A stretch of DNA of 64,000 bases from Bacillus sp. SD075 (lineage in GTDB: Bacteria > Bacillota > Bacilli > Bacillales > DSM-1321). Below, piece by piece: positions 17,628 through 27,105 of the stretch. The notes beneath the pieces are model-generated. The model did no database searches, was not told the DNA's origin, and saw nothing but the letters and a program-made list of their open reading frames with translations. A program made the position numbers and the translations under genes. The stretch lies in assembly GCF_017355165.1 (NCBI RefSeq), contig NZ_JADILK010000006.1, positions 1 through 64,000 of the forward strand. The letters run 5' to 3'. The first letter of the stretch is position 1. Each line of letters begins with the position of its first letter.

Positions 17628-18524
17628 ATGAATTTCGGCCAAATTTTAACCGCAATGGTTACCCCGTTTAATCATAATAATGAGGTGGATTTTAATGCTA
17701 CGAGAACTTTAGTGAATTATTTAATTGCTAATGGTTCTGATGGATTAGTTATAGCTGGTACAACGGGAGAGTCTCCAACATTAACTGCTGAAGAAAAAGT
17801 AGATTTATTCAAAATTGTAGTAGAAGTTGTTGACGGAAGAGTTCCAGTCATAGCTGGAACTGGCTCAAATAACACGAAAGCTTCAATCAGCTTAACAAGG
17901 CAAGCAGAGGCAGCAGGAGTCGACGGAATTATGCTCGTTACCCCCTACTATAACAAGCCGTCTCAAGAAGGATTATTTCAGCATTTTAAGGCTATTGCCG
18001 ACTCAACAGCATTACCGGTAATGCTTTATAATATCCCTGGGCGAAGTGTTGTAAACATGTCTGTAGAGACGATTGTCAGTCTCTCAAAAATCAACAATAT
18101 TGTGGCAGTAAAAGAAGCAAGTGGTGACTTGGATGCCATGGCACAAATCATAAGCAAAACCACTAGTGATTTTACATTGTACAGCGGGGACGATGGATTA
18201 ACATTACCGGTTTTAGCTATCGGTGGGACAGGGATTGTTTCGGTTTCTTCACACATAATTGGTAATGAAATGCAAGAAATGATCAATAGCTTTAAAAAGG
18301 GTGAGGTTCATGGTGCTGCTTCTATCCATCGTAACCTTCTTCCCATTATGAAAGCATTATTTGCTGCACCAAACCCCTCACCGGTAAAAACAGCATTAAA
18401 TATGAGGGGGGTAACTGTTGGGGGTGTCCGCTTACCTTTGGTCCCTTTAACCTATGAAGAAAAAGGGGAACTACAATTGGCTCTACAACCTCGTAACGCA
18501 GAAGCAATTTTGTTAAATAAATAA
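17628..18524 (+). CDS. dapA: 4-hydroxy-tetrahydrodipicolinate synthase
   Basis: A 298-residue class I aldolase that condenses pyruvate with aspartate semialdehyde, the first step committed to diaminopimelate and lysine. It shows the TTGESPTL pyruvate-binding motif, the tyrosine in MLYNIPGRS, the Schiff-base lysine in VAVKEASGD and the GGTGIVSVSSH motif. The length is normal. The upstream lysine riboswitch argues for a true DapA rather than a sugar-acid aldolase of the same fold. The gene stands alone, so it may be an extra lysine-regulated copy besides one in a dap operon; the rest of the genome is not visible. ATG follows AAAGGGTGTGAAG. Confidence 0.93.
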   Translation: MNFGQILTAMVTPFNHNNEVDFNATRTLVNYLIANGSDGLVIAGTTGESPTLTAEEKVDLFKIVVEVVDGRVPVIAGTGSNNTKASISLTRQAEAAGVDGIMLVTPYYNKPSQEGLFQHFKAIADSTALPVMLYNIPGRSVVNMSVETIVSLSKINNIVAVKEASGDLDAMAQIISKTTSDFTLYSGDDGLTLPVLAIGGTGIVSVSSHIIGNEMQEMINSFKKGEVHGAASIHRNLLPIMKALFAAPNPSPVKTALNMRGVTVGGVRLPLVPLTYEEKGELQLALQPRNAEAILLNK

Positions 18525-18611
18525 ACTAAAGTTATAATCAAGAAAGTAATTCAAGAGATTTGAAGGAGACCGCGTATTCGATTTATCGCCTTATAAGCCC
18601 ACCCCATGATG

Positions 18612-18655
18612 AAGGGCAATACTATTTTCGAACTGTAGTATTGCCCTTAGTTTTT
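18612..18655 (+). terminator. Terminator of dapA
   Basis: AAGGGCAATACTA pairs with TAGTATTGCCCTT, a 13-base perfect stem, followed by AGTTTTT. Confidence 0.9.
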
Positions 18656-18913
18656 CACATTGAAATGAAACTATTATTAAGGTCACAAATTGATTTAATT
18701 GAATGTAGTCATTACTTGTTCATACCATGATATCCACCTCATTACTTTTAAAAGTAATAGGTATGTTATATCGATAAGCAGAACTAAAGAAATCTCTTGA
18801 TCCACTTTCTGATTCTTAAACTCCTGGTGTCAATAAACAGGCGTTATTAGTTATTGATCATCAGTCCTAGTCCCTATCAATAGTTATTAGTCTTAATGGC
18901 TTTTTCTATATCA
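18656..18913. other. Intergenic gap, nothing recognised
   Basis: No gene or clear structure between the dapA terminator and the end of the sucrose operon. Confidence 0.4.
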
Positions 18914-19936
18914 CTATTTTTCACTATACTGTGTAACTGATTCCTCCCCCTTTGTTATGGATTGCTGAATAGAGATAAAATTCAATATATGCCGTTTTCC
19001 AGGTGTTGCCTGAATAGCACCTTTTATGGAAGCAGTAAGCGCTCCACTTGCATTTGCAAAAGTAAGTAAACGTTGATGATTTTCACTCACTCTTTCACAT
19101 AGATTATCTTTAGATACTTCCAGTGACATGAGTTCGGATAAGAAACCTCCTATAAATGCATCACCTGCCCCCGTTGTATCTGAAACAATTACTTTAAATC
19201 CTTTATCTTCATATTCCTCTCCATTTTTTAAATAAATATTTGCGCCATCGCTTCCTTTTGTATACACGACTACTTTCACGTCACCGACAAAAAGGGAGTT
19301 AATCGCTTCTTTTTCATTATGAATATTGGCAATAAAATACAATTCTTCATCGGATACTTTTACAATATCAGCTAGAGGCAAAAATTTTAGTATGGTACGT
19401 CGACAGCTTTCTTCATCATGCCATAAAGGAAGCCGGACATTAGGGTCAAAACTTACAATTCCACCAATTTTTTTAAAACAATCTATCACTTTTATATGGG
19501 TTTGTTTCATTGGACTTTCAACTAAATCGACTGAGCCAAAATGAAGAAGATCTCCTTCATTAAACCACTCTGACTTCACCTCATCTGGTGAAAGCAATAG
19601 ATCAGCTGTATTCTTTCGATAAAAATTAAAACTTCTTTCTCCGAAACTATCTACAGATACAAATGCTAATCCAGTTTCTCCTTCATCACTTCGAATAATA
19701 TAGGAAGTGTCTACATCATTTTCTTGAAGCACGTCCATTAAATAATCACCAAAATTATCATTTGCTATCTTGGTTAGTGCGACTGAATTTCCACCATATT
19801 TTGCAATTGCAATCGCAACGTTCATGGGAGCTCCACCGGCAACACGTTCAAAACTAGTAACCTCTTTTAACGATTTTTCTTTTTGAATAGGAATAAAATC
19901 AATAATCGTCTCACCAATACAAAAAACTTTTTTCAA
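18914..19936 (-). CDS. scrK: Fructokinase, PfkB family
   Basis: A 340-residue ribokinase-fold sugar kinase. It starts with KVFCIGETIIDFIP, has the first PfkB signature around GGAPMNVAIAIAKYGG, and ends with DTTGAGDAFIGGFLSEL, which holds the anion hole and catalytic Asp. Position after a sucrose-6-phosphate-type hydrolase and a sucrose permease indicates that it phosphorylates the fructose released. TTG at 19936 is the likely start because AGGGG lies eight bases upstream, while a GTG three codons earlier would overlap that site. The C-terminus after PGKRHILNF is somewhat longer than usual. Confidence 0.88.
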   Translation of the reverse strand: MKKVFCIGETIIDFIPIQKEKSLKEVTSFERVAGGAPMNVAIAIAKYGGNSVALTKIANDNFGDYLMDVLQENDVDTSYIIRSDEGETGLAFVSVDSFGERSFNFYRKNTADLLLSPDEVKSEWFNEGDLLHFGSVDLVESPMKQTHIKVIDCFKKIGGIVSFDPNVRLPLWHDEESCRRTILKFLPLADIVKVSDEELYFIANIHNEKEAINSLFVGDVKVVVYTKGSDGANIYLKNGEEYEDKGFKVIVSDTTGAGDAFIGGFLSELMSLEVSKDNLCERVSENHQRLLTFANASGALTASIKGAIQATPGKRHILNFISIQQSITKGEESVTQYSEK

Positions 19937-19951
19937 TGTATTCACCCCTGA

Positions 19952-19986
19952 ACAAGGAACGAGAGTCTAGACACTTTGTTCCTTGT
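19952..19986. promoter_or_regulatory. Intercistronic stem-loop between scrB and scrK
   Basis: ACAAGGAAC pairs with GTTCCTTGT across the short gap between the two genes, just before the scrK ribosome binding site. On the transcribed strand no T-run follows, so it may stabilise or process mRNA rather than terminate it. Confidence 0.5.
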
Positions 19987-19993
19987 ATTTTTA

Positions 19994-21460
19994 TTACCAG
20001 ATGTCCTTTAGGTTCCAATAAGTTATTTCCTTGACCTGTACATCACCATTCTCAGTAAATAACTCAATGCCTAATTTTTCTTCATTCGGATAGATGCGAC
20101 TTGTCATGGTCGTTTGTCCATCATTAGCAAAGATTTCAATGGAAGATCGGTCAATAAATACACGTAGGGAAAGCTCTTCATTTGTTTCAAGCATGGTTTT
20201 TCTAACACCATCTTCCACTTTTCCTGACTTGGAGCAATCAAGTGTTAGCTGTTGTTTATCCAAATGATACGTTAATACCGTCTCTTCTTGGTTAACTCCA
20301 CGAATCTTTAGACCTACAGATTGAGCGCTACATTTAGTTAAGTCAAACACAGCTTTCACTTCAAGTAGATCCTCTTTAGTTTCTACCAAATAGCTTTCAG
20401 AAATGGACTGATTTTTACACTCATTGTGTTCAGATTCACGCAATAAGGTTAATTCCTCAACAGGATTCATTAAAACTCTGTTATGATCCAGCGTTATTTC
20501 ACGGGGTAATGTTAAAGCCCCACACCATCCATCTGCTTTTGAAGGCATATTTGACTCCCACATATCCATCCAACCAATTGCAATTCGACGACCTTTATCA
20601 TCCAACAGTGTTTGAACCGCATAAAAGTCATGTCCATTATCTAATTCAGTAAACGACCCATGTACAAACTCGTTTGTTCCGTAATTATAATCTCCAACAA
20701 AATAACCTGTTTGGAATAGGTTATTATATAAATCTCCATTTGCTTTAATACCCTGAGGAGAAATCATTAGAATATATTTTCCATCTAATTCAAAGAAATC
20801 CGGACATTCCCACATATATCCATGAGCACCATCACTTTGTGCAAGAACTCCTATGTACTCCCACCTCCGTAGATCAGAAGAACCGTATAAAATAACTCTT
20901 CCGACATTCTCCTTTGTGGAATTTCCTAAAACCATGTACCAGGTATCATGGTGCTTCCACACCTTTGGATCACGGAAGTGATGTGCACTATCCACTGGTG
21001 GTTCAGCAATAACCGGATTTTCTCCAACTTTCTCAAATGTAATGCCATCCGTGCTGACCGCAATATTTTGATTTTGGTAGAAGAGATCTTTTTCCTTGTC
21101 TGTATAGTGATGTCCTGTATAGATTAAGGTTAGTTCACCATTATTATCAACGGCACTTCCCGAAAAACATCCTCCTGTATCACAAGCATCTCCAGGAGCT
21201 AAAGCAACAGGCAAATGCTCCCAATGAATGAGATCTTTACTTTTTACATGCCCCCAATGCATTGGCCCCCAATTTTCATCATATGGATGGCATTGATAAA
21301 ATGCATGATATTCCCCTTTATACTGTACGAAACCGTTCGGGTCATTCATCCAGTTGGCTGGCGCCATGATATGGTAACCTAGTCGATAACGATCATTCAT
21401 TTTTTTCTTGGCATCCTTCAGTGCCTCTTCAGCTTGTTGAATTCTATTAATTTTTACCAT
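19994..21460 (-). CDS. scrB: Sucrose hydrolase / sucrose-6-phosphate hydrolase, GH32
   Basis: A 488-residue cytoplasmic invertase of glycoside hydrolase family 32. The nucleophile Asp is in NWMNDPNGF, the transition-state Asp in HFRDPKVW and the acid/base Glu in MWECPDFF; the five-bladed propeller is followed by a beta-sandwich that ends in SLRVFIDRSSIEIFANDGQ. There is no signal peptide. Because the partner transporter is a proton symporter, not a PTS enzyme, the substrate in the cell is probably free sucrose. AGGAGG precedes the ATG by eight bases, 12 bases after the permease stop codon. Confidence 0.92.
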   Translation of the reverse strand: MVKINRIQQAEEALKDAKKKMNDRYRLGYHIMAPANWMNDPNGFVQYKGEYHAFYQCHPYDENWGPMHWGHVKSKDLIHWEHLPVALAPGDACDTGGCFSGSAVDNNGELTLIYTGHHYTDKEKDLFYQNQNIAVSTDGITFEKVGENPVIAEPPVDSAHHFRDPKVWKHHDTWYMVLGNSTKENVGRVILYGSSDLRRWEYIGVLAQSDGAHGYMWECPDFFELDGKYILMISPQGIKANGDLYNNLFQTGYFVGDYNYGTNEFVHGSFTELDNGHDFYAVQTLLDDKGRRIAIGWMDMWESNMPSKADGWCGALTLPREITLDHNRVLMNPVEELTLLRESEHNECKNQSISESYLVETKEDLLEVKAVFDLTKCSAQSVGLKIRGVNQEETVLTYHLDKQQLTLDCSKSGKVEDGVRKTMLETNEELSLRVFIDRSSIEIFANDGQTTMTSRIYPNEEKLGIELFTENGDVQVKEITYWNLKDIW

Positions 21461-21472
21461 CCTAACATCCTC

Positions 21473-22714
21473 CTATATAATCTTTCGTAATCTTTTCACA
21501 TTGCCATTTAAGCCTTTGCTTTCTTTCGAACCTAATAAAGTAAAGATTGAAATAATGGTAAAACCAAAAACCATGATTCCCATGATGAGATAGGTATGGC
21601 GAAATCCTACACTGTCGTATAATTTACCTGCGAGTGGTGAAAGAATAGATGCACCTACCTGAGAGGCAAATTGGAAACCAACTAGATAGAGCACAGAAGA
21701 TAGACGTGTATCGAAATTTGCTGCTAAATATTTAAAGATGGCAATTAGCATAATAGGCAATTCTAGAGCATGAATTAATTTCATGGAAGAAATTCCGATT
21801 GGTCCAACAACAATTCCAGAACCGATGATACGGAAGGACATTAAAAATCCTGCTAGAATTAAACTTTTCTTTATACCAAACTTTTTTACGATAAACGGTG
21901 CAAGAAACATCATTCCAGCCTCTAAAAATACTTGGAACGAGTTTAGGTATCCAAATACTTGATTGCCTAACGCTTCAGTCGGAAATAATGATGCGTAATA
22001 AAGAGGGAATTGCTGGTCATAAACACTGTAGATGCATGTTACACCAATAATGTACAACATGAAGAACCAGAAATCTTTTAATAGAAAAAGAGTCCCAACG
22101 TCTTTTAATGTAATAGAATTGGCTCGATTCATTTCTTGATCTGTCATTTCTATTTTCACAGACATAATAATAACCATTAATATGATGGCCGAAACAGATG
22201 CCACCCAGAAATTGATATTTGGATTAATATTAAACAGCTGTCCTGCGAAAAATGTAGCTGCCGCCCACCCTAGAGAGCCCCACATTCTAGATTTTCCATA
22301 TTCGAAATCATATTTACGGCTAATCTTTTCAATATAGGATTCAATCGCTCCAATACCTGCTAGAAAAGCTACTGCTAAATAGATTCCTCCAACAATTGCG
22401 CCCCAAAAGACATTGTATTTCAATAATGGTCCATAAATGAAAATATAAAATGGGCCTACAAATACGAGCAGTAAACTGATGAATGTTAATATATTTTTCT
22501 TTAAACCTATTTTGTCAGATATATAACCATATAGTGGCTGCATACATAAGGCGAAGATAGCGTTTACAGAAAAGATAATACCTGTAGCTGACCCACTTAA
22601 ATTTATTTCTTGTCCTAACCAAATGGAAAATAAAGAGTAACTAGAAGACCAAGTAAAAAAGAAAAAGAAAAAATACGCACTTAACATCCAATACAGATTT
22701 TTTGAACTTTTCAA
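21473..22714 (-). CDS. cscB: Sucrose:H+ symporter, LacY/CscB-type oligosaccharide permease
   Basis: A 413-residue twelve-helix major facilitator of the oligosaccharide:H+ symporter family. The N-terminus YWMLSAYFFFFFFTWSSSYS, the loop DKIGLKKN after TM2, FEYGKSRMWGSLGWA before TM5 and the overall order resemble LacY and CscB. With the hydrolase and fructokinase downstream it makes a complete non-PTS sucrose operon. It starts with TTG, supported by AAGGAG. Its promoter, two operators and a cre site lie immediately upstream. Confidence 0.88.
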   Translation of the reverse strand: MKSSKNLYWMLSAYFFFFFFTWSSSYSLFSIWLGQEINLSGSATGIIFSVNAIFALCMQPLYGYISDKIGLKKNILTFISLLLVFVGPFYIFIYGPLLKYNVFWGAIVGGIYLAVAFLAGIGAIESYIEKISRKYDFEYGKSRMWGSLGWAAATFFAGQLFNINPNINFWVASVSAIILMVIIMSVKIEMTDQEMNRANSITLKDVGTLFLLKDFWFFMLYIIGVTCIYSVYDQQFPLYYASLFPTEALGNQVFGYLNSFQVFLEAGMMFLAPFIVKKFGIKKSLILAGFLMSFRIIGSGIVVGPIGISSMKLIHALELPIMLIAIFKYLAANFDTRLSSVLYLVGFQFASQVGASILSPLAGKLYDSVGFRHTYLIMGIMVFGFTIISIFTLLGSKESKGLNGNVKRLRKII

Positions 22715-22948
22715 TTTAATTGCTCCTTTTGCTAGACATGTGAAAAGAAATGAAAAATTAATTAACGATATGAAAAAGAAGAAATGGACATGTGAATTTT
22801 ACCCCATACATGGTTGTCGATTTTTATGATGATGCACTCTCTATGTAATGCCTGTACCTAAACAACCAATCCCCTCTTAAATATAACGTTGAGCCACCAT
22901 ACATACCTTTTCACTTCCCCTCATTTGTCTTTCGTCATAAACACCTTA

Positions 22949-22963
22949 TAAAAGCGTTTTCAA
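22949..22963 (-). promoter_or_regulatory. Putative cre site (CcpA) of the sucrose operon
   Basis: The minus strand reads TTGAAAACGCTTTTA, matching WTGNAANCGNWNNCW at all but one position. It sits at or just after the predicted transcription start, where CcpA would block transcription when glucose is present. Confidence 0.6.
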
Positions 22964-22967
22964 CAGT

Positions 22968-22996
22968 ATTTTATGTCAACCGGTTACATATGTCAA
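22968..22996 (-). promoter_or_regulatory. Sigma-A promoter of the sucrose operon
   Basis: On the minus strand TTGACA (-35) and TAAAAT (-10) are separated by exactly 17 bases. The two operator half-sites overlap the spacer and the -35 box. Confidence 0.8.
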
Positions 22997-23006
22997 CCGA
23001 TTGACA
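22974..23006. promoter_or_regulatory. Two tandem LacI-type operators
   Basis: TGTCAACCGGTTACA (22974-22988) and TGTCAACCGATTGACA (22991-23006) are adjacent near-palindromes with the central CG typical of LacI-family sites. They cover the promoter and are probably bound by the divergent repressor. The remainder of the 22715-23440 gap shows no gene. Confidence 0.75.
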
Positions 23007-23440
23007 GTTATTTTTTGAAAAATCAGACATCACCGTTCGTTGATTTCGTTGATAATGAATATTAATCCATATAATTCAGTTGAAAAACTTCAACACAACT
23101 GAACATCTCCAACCCTTGCAGATGATAGTACTTTTCTCTAAAATAGGTGCATGATCCGCCTGACTATGTAAACTTCATTCAGGAACACGGACTACTGGCC
23201 TGAAGTTATTTTATTATAGGGTTTTCCTAGTAGGTGACAGATTATGATATGCTATTAAATAGTATATTAATGGATTCTTTATACAATATGATGCCAATGT
23301 TTTATATATCTATGAGCCAACTGAAAAATCTCAATATCCAGTCAATGGACAACACATGAAAACTTTATTCAAAAAAGGAACAAAAAAGTTTTCAATATAA
23401 ATAATAATGGATGTTATTTAATAAGATAGGAGGATATGAA

Positions 23441-24415
23441 ATGAAGCCTAACATTCACGATGTGGCAAAAATAGCAGGTGTTTCTTCAACAACTGTTTCC
23501 CGTGTATTAAATAACCGCGGTTACATAAGTGAAAAAACAAAAGAAAAGGTTTATAAAGCGATGGAAGAGATTAATTATTTTCCAAACGATTTAGCCCGTT
23601 CTCTATTTAATAAACGAACTCATTTAATAGGACTAATTATCCCTAATTCAAGTAACCCATTTTTCGGTGAACTAGCCTTTCATATTGAAAGTATTTGTGC
23701 TTCATTAGGCTATAAATTGTTACTTTGTAACAGCTTAAACCGGATAGATAAAGAAGAAAAATATTTAGAAATGCTCATACGTAATCAGGTAGATGGAGTA
23801 GTCGTTGTGACATATAATCGGGGTATTTTAAATTATGAGAAGCAGAATCTTTCTGTTGTCGCGATTGACCACTATTTATCGAAAAACATCCCTGTTGTTG
23901 GCTCTGACAATTACGGCGGAGGAAAAAAAGCTACAGAATTATTAGTAATGAAAGGCTGTCAGTATATTGTTCATATAAATGGACCAATTGAGCTGCAAAC
24001 ACCAGCAAACTTAAGAAGAAAAGCCTATGAGGATATTATGAAGGAAAATGGTAGACTACCAATTACATATGAAGTTTCACCTCATCAAAATCATAAAGAA
24101 GTAATCTCTCGACTTTTTGATGAACATCCGGAAGTAGATGGTATCTTTGCAAGTGATGATTTAATCGCGGCATCTGTTCTAGCTGAATCTAAAAAGCGGG
24201 GAAAGGATATACCAACGCAATTAAAAGTCGTCGGTTATGATGGAACAGAAGCAGTTCAAGTTTTACTACCAGAATTGACAACCATACAACAACCAATTAA
24301 TTTAATTGCCAAGACGGCAATTGATATTTTATTAAAAGAAATTGAAGGTGAATTTAACGATTTTCCATTTGAGACATATCTGCCTGTTAAACTTTTAGAA
24401 GGCGGAACGACTTAA
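23441..24415 (+). CDS. scrR: LacI-family repressor of the sucrose operon
   Basis: A 324-residue regulator. The helix-turn-helix and hinge read IHDVAKIAGVSSTTVSRVLN and RGYISEKTKEKV, followed by a periplasmic-binding-protein-like sensor domain from IGLIIPNSSNPFF to the conserved DGIFASDDLIA and VVGYDGTE. It is divergent from the sucrose operon, whose promoter holds two LacI-type operators, so it is the probable repressor, released by sucrose or a fructose derivative. ATG at 23441 follows AGGAGG at seven bases; an ATG ten codons earlier lacks a site. Confidence 0.9.
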   Translation: MKPNIHDVAKIAGVSSTTVSRVLNNRGYISEKTKEKVYKAMEEINYFPNDLARSLFNKRTHLIGLIIPNSSNPFFGELAFHIESICASLGYKLLLCNSLNRIDKEEKYLEMLIRNQVDGVVVVTYNRGILNYEKQNLSVVAIDHYLSKNIPVVGSDNYGGGKKATELLVMKGCQYIVHINGPIELQTPANLRRKAYEDIMKENGRLPITYEVSPHQNHKEVISRLFDEHPEVDGIFASDDLIAASVLAESKKRGKDIPTQLKVVGYDGTEAVQVLLPELTTIQQPINLIAKTAIDILLKEIEGEFNDFPFETYLPVKLLEGGTT

Positions 24416-24422
24416 TTTTTGC

Positions 24423-24665
24423 CTATGCATGATGTTTTTGTGTGGTAATTTTCTGATCATGCCAATTAATCTCTCTTTTTTTTTCACATAACGGAATGTT
24501 CACCAACTTCATTGAAGCCCATAGATGAGGTGATTGATACTTTTTCAAAAGATCAAATGGGCGCCCTCTCATATAGAAAGTTTTTTTAAATTTAAGTTCA
24601 AAATGCCATAATTTCCAGGGCTCATAAGAAAAGCCGAACCCTTTTATTCTTATGAGACGTTTCAC
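24423..24665 (-). CDS. Hypothetical short protein, possibly a fragment
   Basis: An 80-residue frame from a GTG start with no good ribosome binding site. It is rich in Lys and aromatic residues. The piece GFSYEPW resembles the end of VanY-type D,D-carboxypeptidases, but nothing around it supports that. It may be a gene remnant or not coding at all. The following 24666-24974 gap holds only a G-run/C-run hairpin near 24829-24849. Confidence 0.2.
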   Translation of the reverse strand: MKRLIRIKGFGFSYEPWKLWHFELKFKKTFYMRGRPFDLLKKYQSPHLWASMKLVNIPLCEKKREINWHDQKITTQKHHA

Positions 24666-24974
24666 TCGATTTGGTCAAATGATAAATATAAACAAAGTCC
24701 TTTAGTACTGCAACATTGGACATGCATAATACCGTTCTAATTCTTGATAAGCATGGAAAATCAGTTGTTTAATCTTATATGTAACCCCATGATTTATAAG
24801 CATTTAAGCCCATAAACCAGGAGTCTAGGGGGGGCATTTTTTATACCCCCTTATTAAATTCTGTTCTTTCAGGATATAAAGCGATGTACTCCTCATCTTC
24901 AGGATTTAAGTAAGTGATTTTTACTCATTCTAGAACTTACGACATTATTTAGGGAACCTAAAAGCTCCTTTATT

Positions 24975-25511
24975 CTAAATTTTTTTTTCAATCCAACCAA
25001 AGGCAACTTCTGACTTAATGATTTCATTATCTGGTGAAACTAAAAAAATGACAAATGACTCACCTGGTGAAAAAATGAATTTTCCATCTTCATCACTCGT
25101 CAAGGTACTCTTTGGTGGTACAATTCTCTTAAATGCATTCACCCCTCTCTTAGGAAACCCTTCAACCAGTTCTGCAAATGCGATTTTTCCCTTTGGTTTT
25201 GGAAGTGGACAAAGAGTTGTATTTGTAGGGGTCACCTTATCTGAAAACATTGGTTTCCCAGCCGGTATTGGATTAATCCATATTTCAGCTGTAAAAGGTT
25301 GATTAGAATGATTAGTAATAGTAAACGCATTTACAAATATATTTACATCTGAATTACAGGGGTTAACTAAGCCTCCCCAAGCATTTTTTCCTTTACCTAA
25401 ACAAATCGTTTCGGTTTGTCCAACAAAATACCTCCCCTGTAAAGACTGAAATAATGGGTTAGGTATATTGGCAGCTTTAATAAACTGGTCATTTTCATTA
25501 AACATTGACAT
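24975..25511 (-). CDS. Conserved hypothetical protein, probably DUF6143 family
   Basis: A 178-residue protein without signal peptide or membrane helix. Its text (GRYFVGQTETICLGKGKNAW, LVNPCNSDVNIFVNAFTITN, EIWINPIP, then FSPGESFVIFLVSP) suggests a beta-rich fold and matches my memory of DUF6143 proteins of Bacillus and Paenibacillus, whose function is unknown. ATG is preceded by GGGGAGG at seven bases, so it is very likely translated. It stands alone. The family name is from recall and should be treated as moderate. Confidence 0.6.
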   Translation of the reverse strand: MSMFNENDQFIKAANIPNPLFQSLQGRYFVGQTETICLGKGKNAWGGLVNPCNSDVNIFVNAFTITNHSNQPFTAEIWINPIPAGKPMFSDKVTPTNTTLCPLPKPKGKIAFAELVEGFPKRGVNAFKRIVPPKSTLTSDEDGKFIFSPGESFVIFLVSPDNEIIKSEVAFGWIEKKI

Positions 25512-25816
25512 ACGAACACCTCCCCTTCCTATTAAAGTTATGTAGCTTGATGGAGAATGCTTGGACGATTATATAAATTTTAAAAAAATCCACTATTGAA
25601 CATAAATAACTAATTTGCAAATTAATGATAAATGACCATATAAGGTGACATGCTTAGCTCTTTCTATGGGGTTTCTTAAAGTAATTCTTCTTGTATTAAT
25701 TGCCGAATATTGTGTATCAGAAGTTAAGTACTCCACCTATCTACCTCACTTCAAGAAAGGAAATATTATTTACTTCGCCCTCCTCAATTTTAGGGATAGG
25801 TAGCATAATAAAAGAT

Positions 25817-26184
25817 GGCTGGGACATAACTAAATAAACCATCCTCAATGACGAATCATTCTAAGTTATTCTACCTATTAAATATCATGCTGTTTTTATA
25901 TTTTGTTTTTATTCATCCATTCAAGCTGAAAGAAGAAGTTCGCTACAGACACTCGCTTTCCGCGGGGAGGAAGCGGAGCCTCCTCGGCAAGCCTGCGGGG
26001 TCTCAGCCTTTCCTCTATTTCCCTTAGTAGTCGATGGTCTTCCGCTCCATTACACTAGATGTAAAAATAGGATGCAAAAAGCAACAAAATCTATGGAAAA
26101 GAACAAAGAAAGACCCGATCTATTCGCCGGAAATTCCGCTTGTAGTTCGGGTTTATCGTTGACGAAAATACTTATGTCCCAGCC
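25817..26184. repeat. 368-base element bounded by 13-base inverted repeats, enclosing repeat copy 4
   Basis: GGCTGGGACATAA at 25817-25829 is the exact reverse complement of TTATGTCCCAGCC at 26172-26184. Between them lies one copy of the GC-rich repeat and no reading frame of note. This looks like a small non-autonomous mobile element or a composite of two repeat families. The flank 25512-25816 has nothing else recognisable. Confidence 0.6.
25941..26055 (+). repeat. Dispersed GC-rich repeat, copy 4
   Basis: Contains ACTCGCTTTCCGCGGGGAGG, CCTCCTCGGC, GCCTGCGGGGTCTCAGCC and TTCCGCTCCATTACAC in the same order as copies 1 and 3, with a diverged 3' part. Confidence 0.7.
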
Positions 26185-26211
26185 TCAAAAAGTAAATGAT
26201 TTATAGTTTGT

Positions 26212-27105
26212 CTAGTTCATCTTGAAGGTACTTATTTGGTAATCTGTAGAGTATGGCTTTATCCAACTTCCCCCATGACGATTATTATCAAGAACTTCTC
26301 CGATAGTAATTATTAAAGATTCCTCTTTTACCTTTGAAATTTCCTTTGCAAATTCTCTAGCGATATAGAACCGATTGTGAGCATGACCTATATTTAATAC
26401 GGCTTCAATGGCTTTTTCATACAAGTCTGAATTGTCTTCTATAATGAATAATAACTTGTAAAATAAAATCAACGATTTTATCTGTAAAACTAAATGGATG
26501 ACCACCTTTTATAAGTTCCAAATAATTTTCTTTCTACAATTTCATATAATTCTTCTTGAAAGTAAGAATCCATGGTTGCAAAATCTGTTTCATCCATATT
26601 CATAACGATTTGTAAGTATAAAATAAAATCTGAGCTTTGTTTCATTTCACTAATATTTCTGAACATTTTTCAGGTTTATTATTTGTTGCTATTCTAATAA
26701 TATATTTTAACTTTGAATTATTTAATCTTTTCAAAGTCTATTGTAACAGGTAAATCATAGGTTAATAATTCGTATAACATCTTACCAAGTGAATAGAAAT
26801 CGGCTGTTTCATCAACATTTTTTGAATTTCCATATTGTTCTGGTGCAGCCTATACATCTGATTCTAAAGCAGCTCTCGTTGGCGTTAAAATGGTTTGACC
26901 ATTAATAAACTTATCTAAACCAAAATCTGATATTTTTAATACACTTTTCCCCTACATCATTAAACACTAAAACATTTTCAGGTACTAAATCTCTGTGAAT
27001 AATACCTTGTTGATGCACGTATTCTATTCCATCTAATATTTGATTAAAGCAATAAACAGCCGTTATATCTTCGATAAAGCTTGTATTATCTTCTCATATC
27101 TTTTT
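26212..27105 (-). pseudogene. Hanks-type Ser/Thr protein kinase, decayed
   Basis: Scattered frames on the minus strand spell a kinase domain: EDITAVYCFNQILDGIEYVH, then GIIHRDLVPENVLVFND (catalytic loop with Val in place of the usual Lys), KISDFGLDKFINGQ (DFG motif), a stop, AAPEQYGNSKNVDETADFYS (APE motif) and LGKMLYELLTYDLPVTIDF. A 97-residue open C-terminal frame (DLYEKAIEAVLNIGHAHNRF) ends it. At least one frameshift and one nonsense codon break it, and no N-terminal glycine loop was found, so it is not functional. Confidence 0.75.

Noticed and set aside
17628-18524. Sugar-acid (2-keto-3-deoxypentonate) dehydratase of the DHDPS fold, which would link to the pentonate cluster
   Set aside because: The lysine riboswitch in front and the DapA residues favour dihydrodipicolinate synthesis, and the cluster has its own FAH-type dehydratase 44 kb away.
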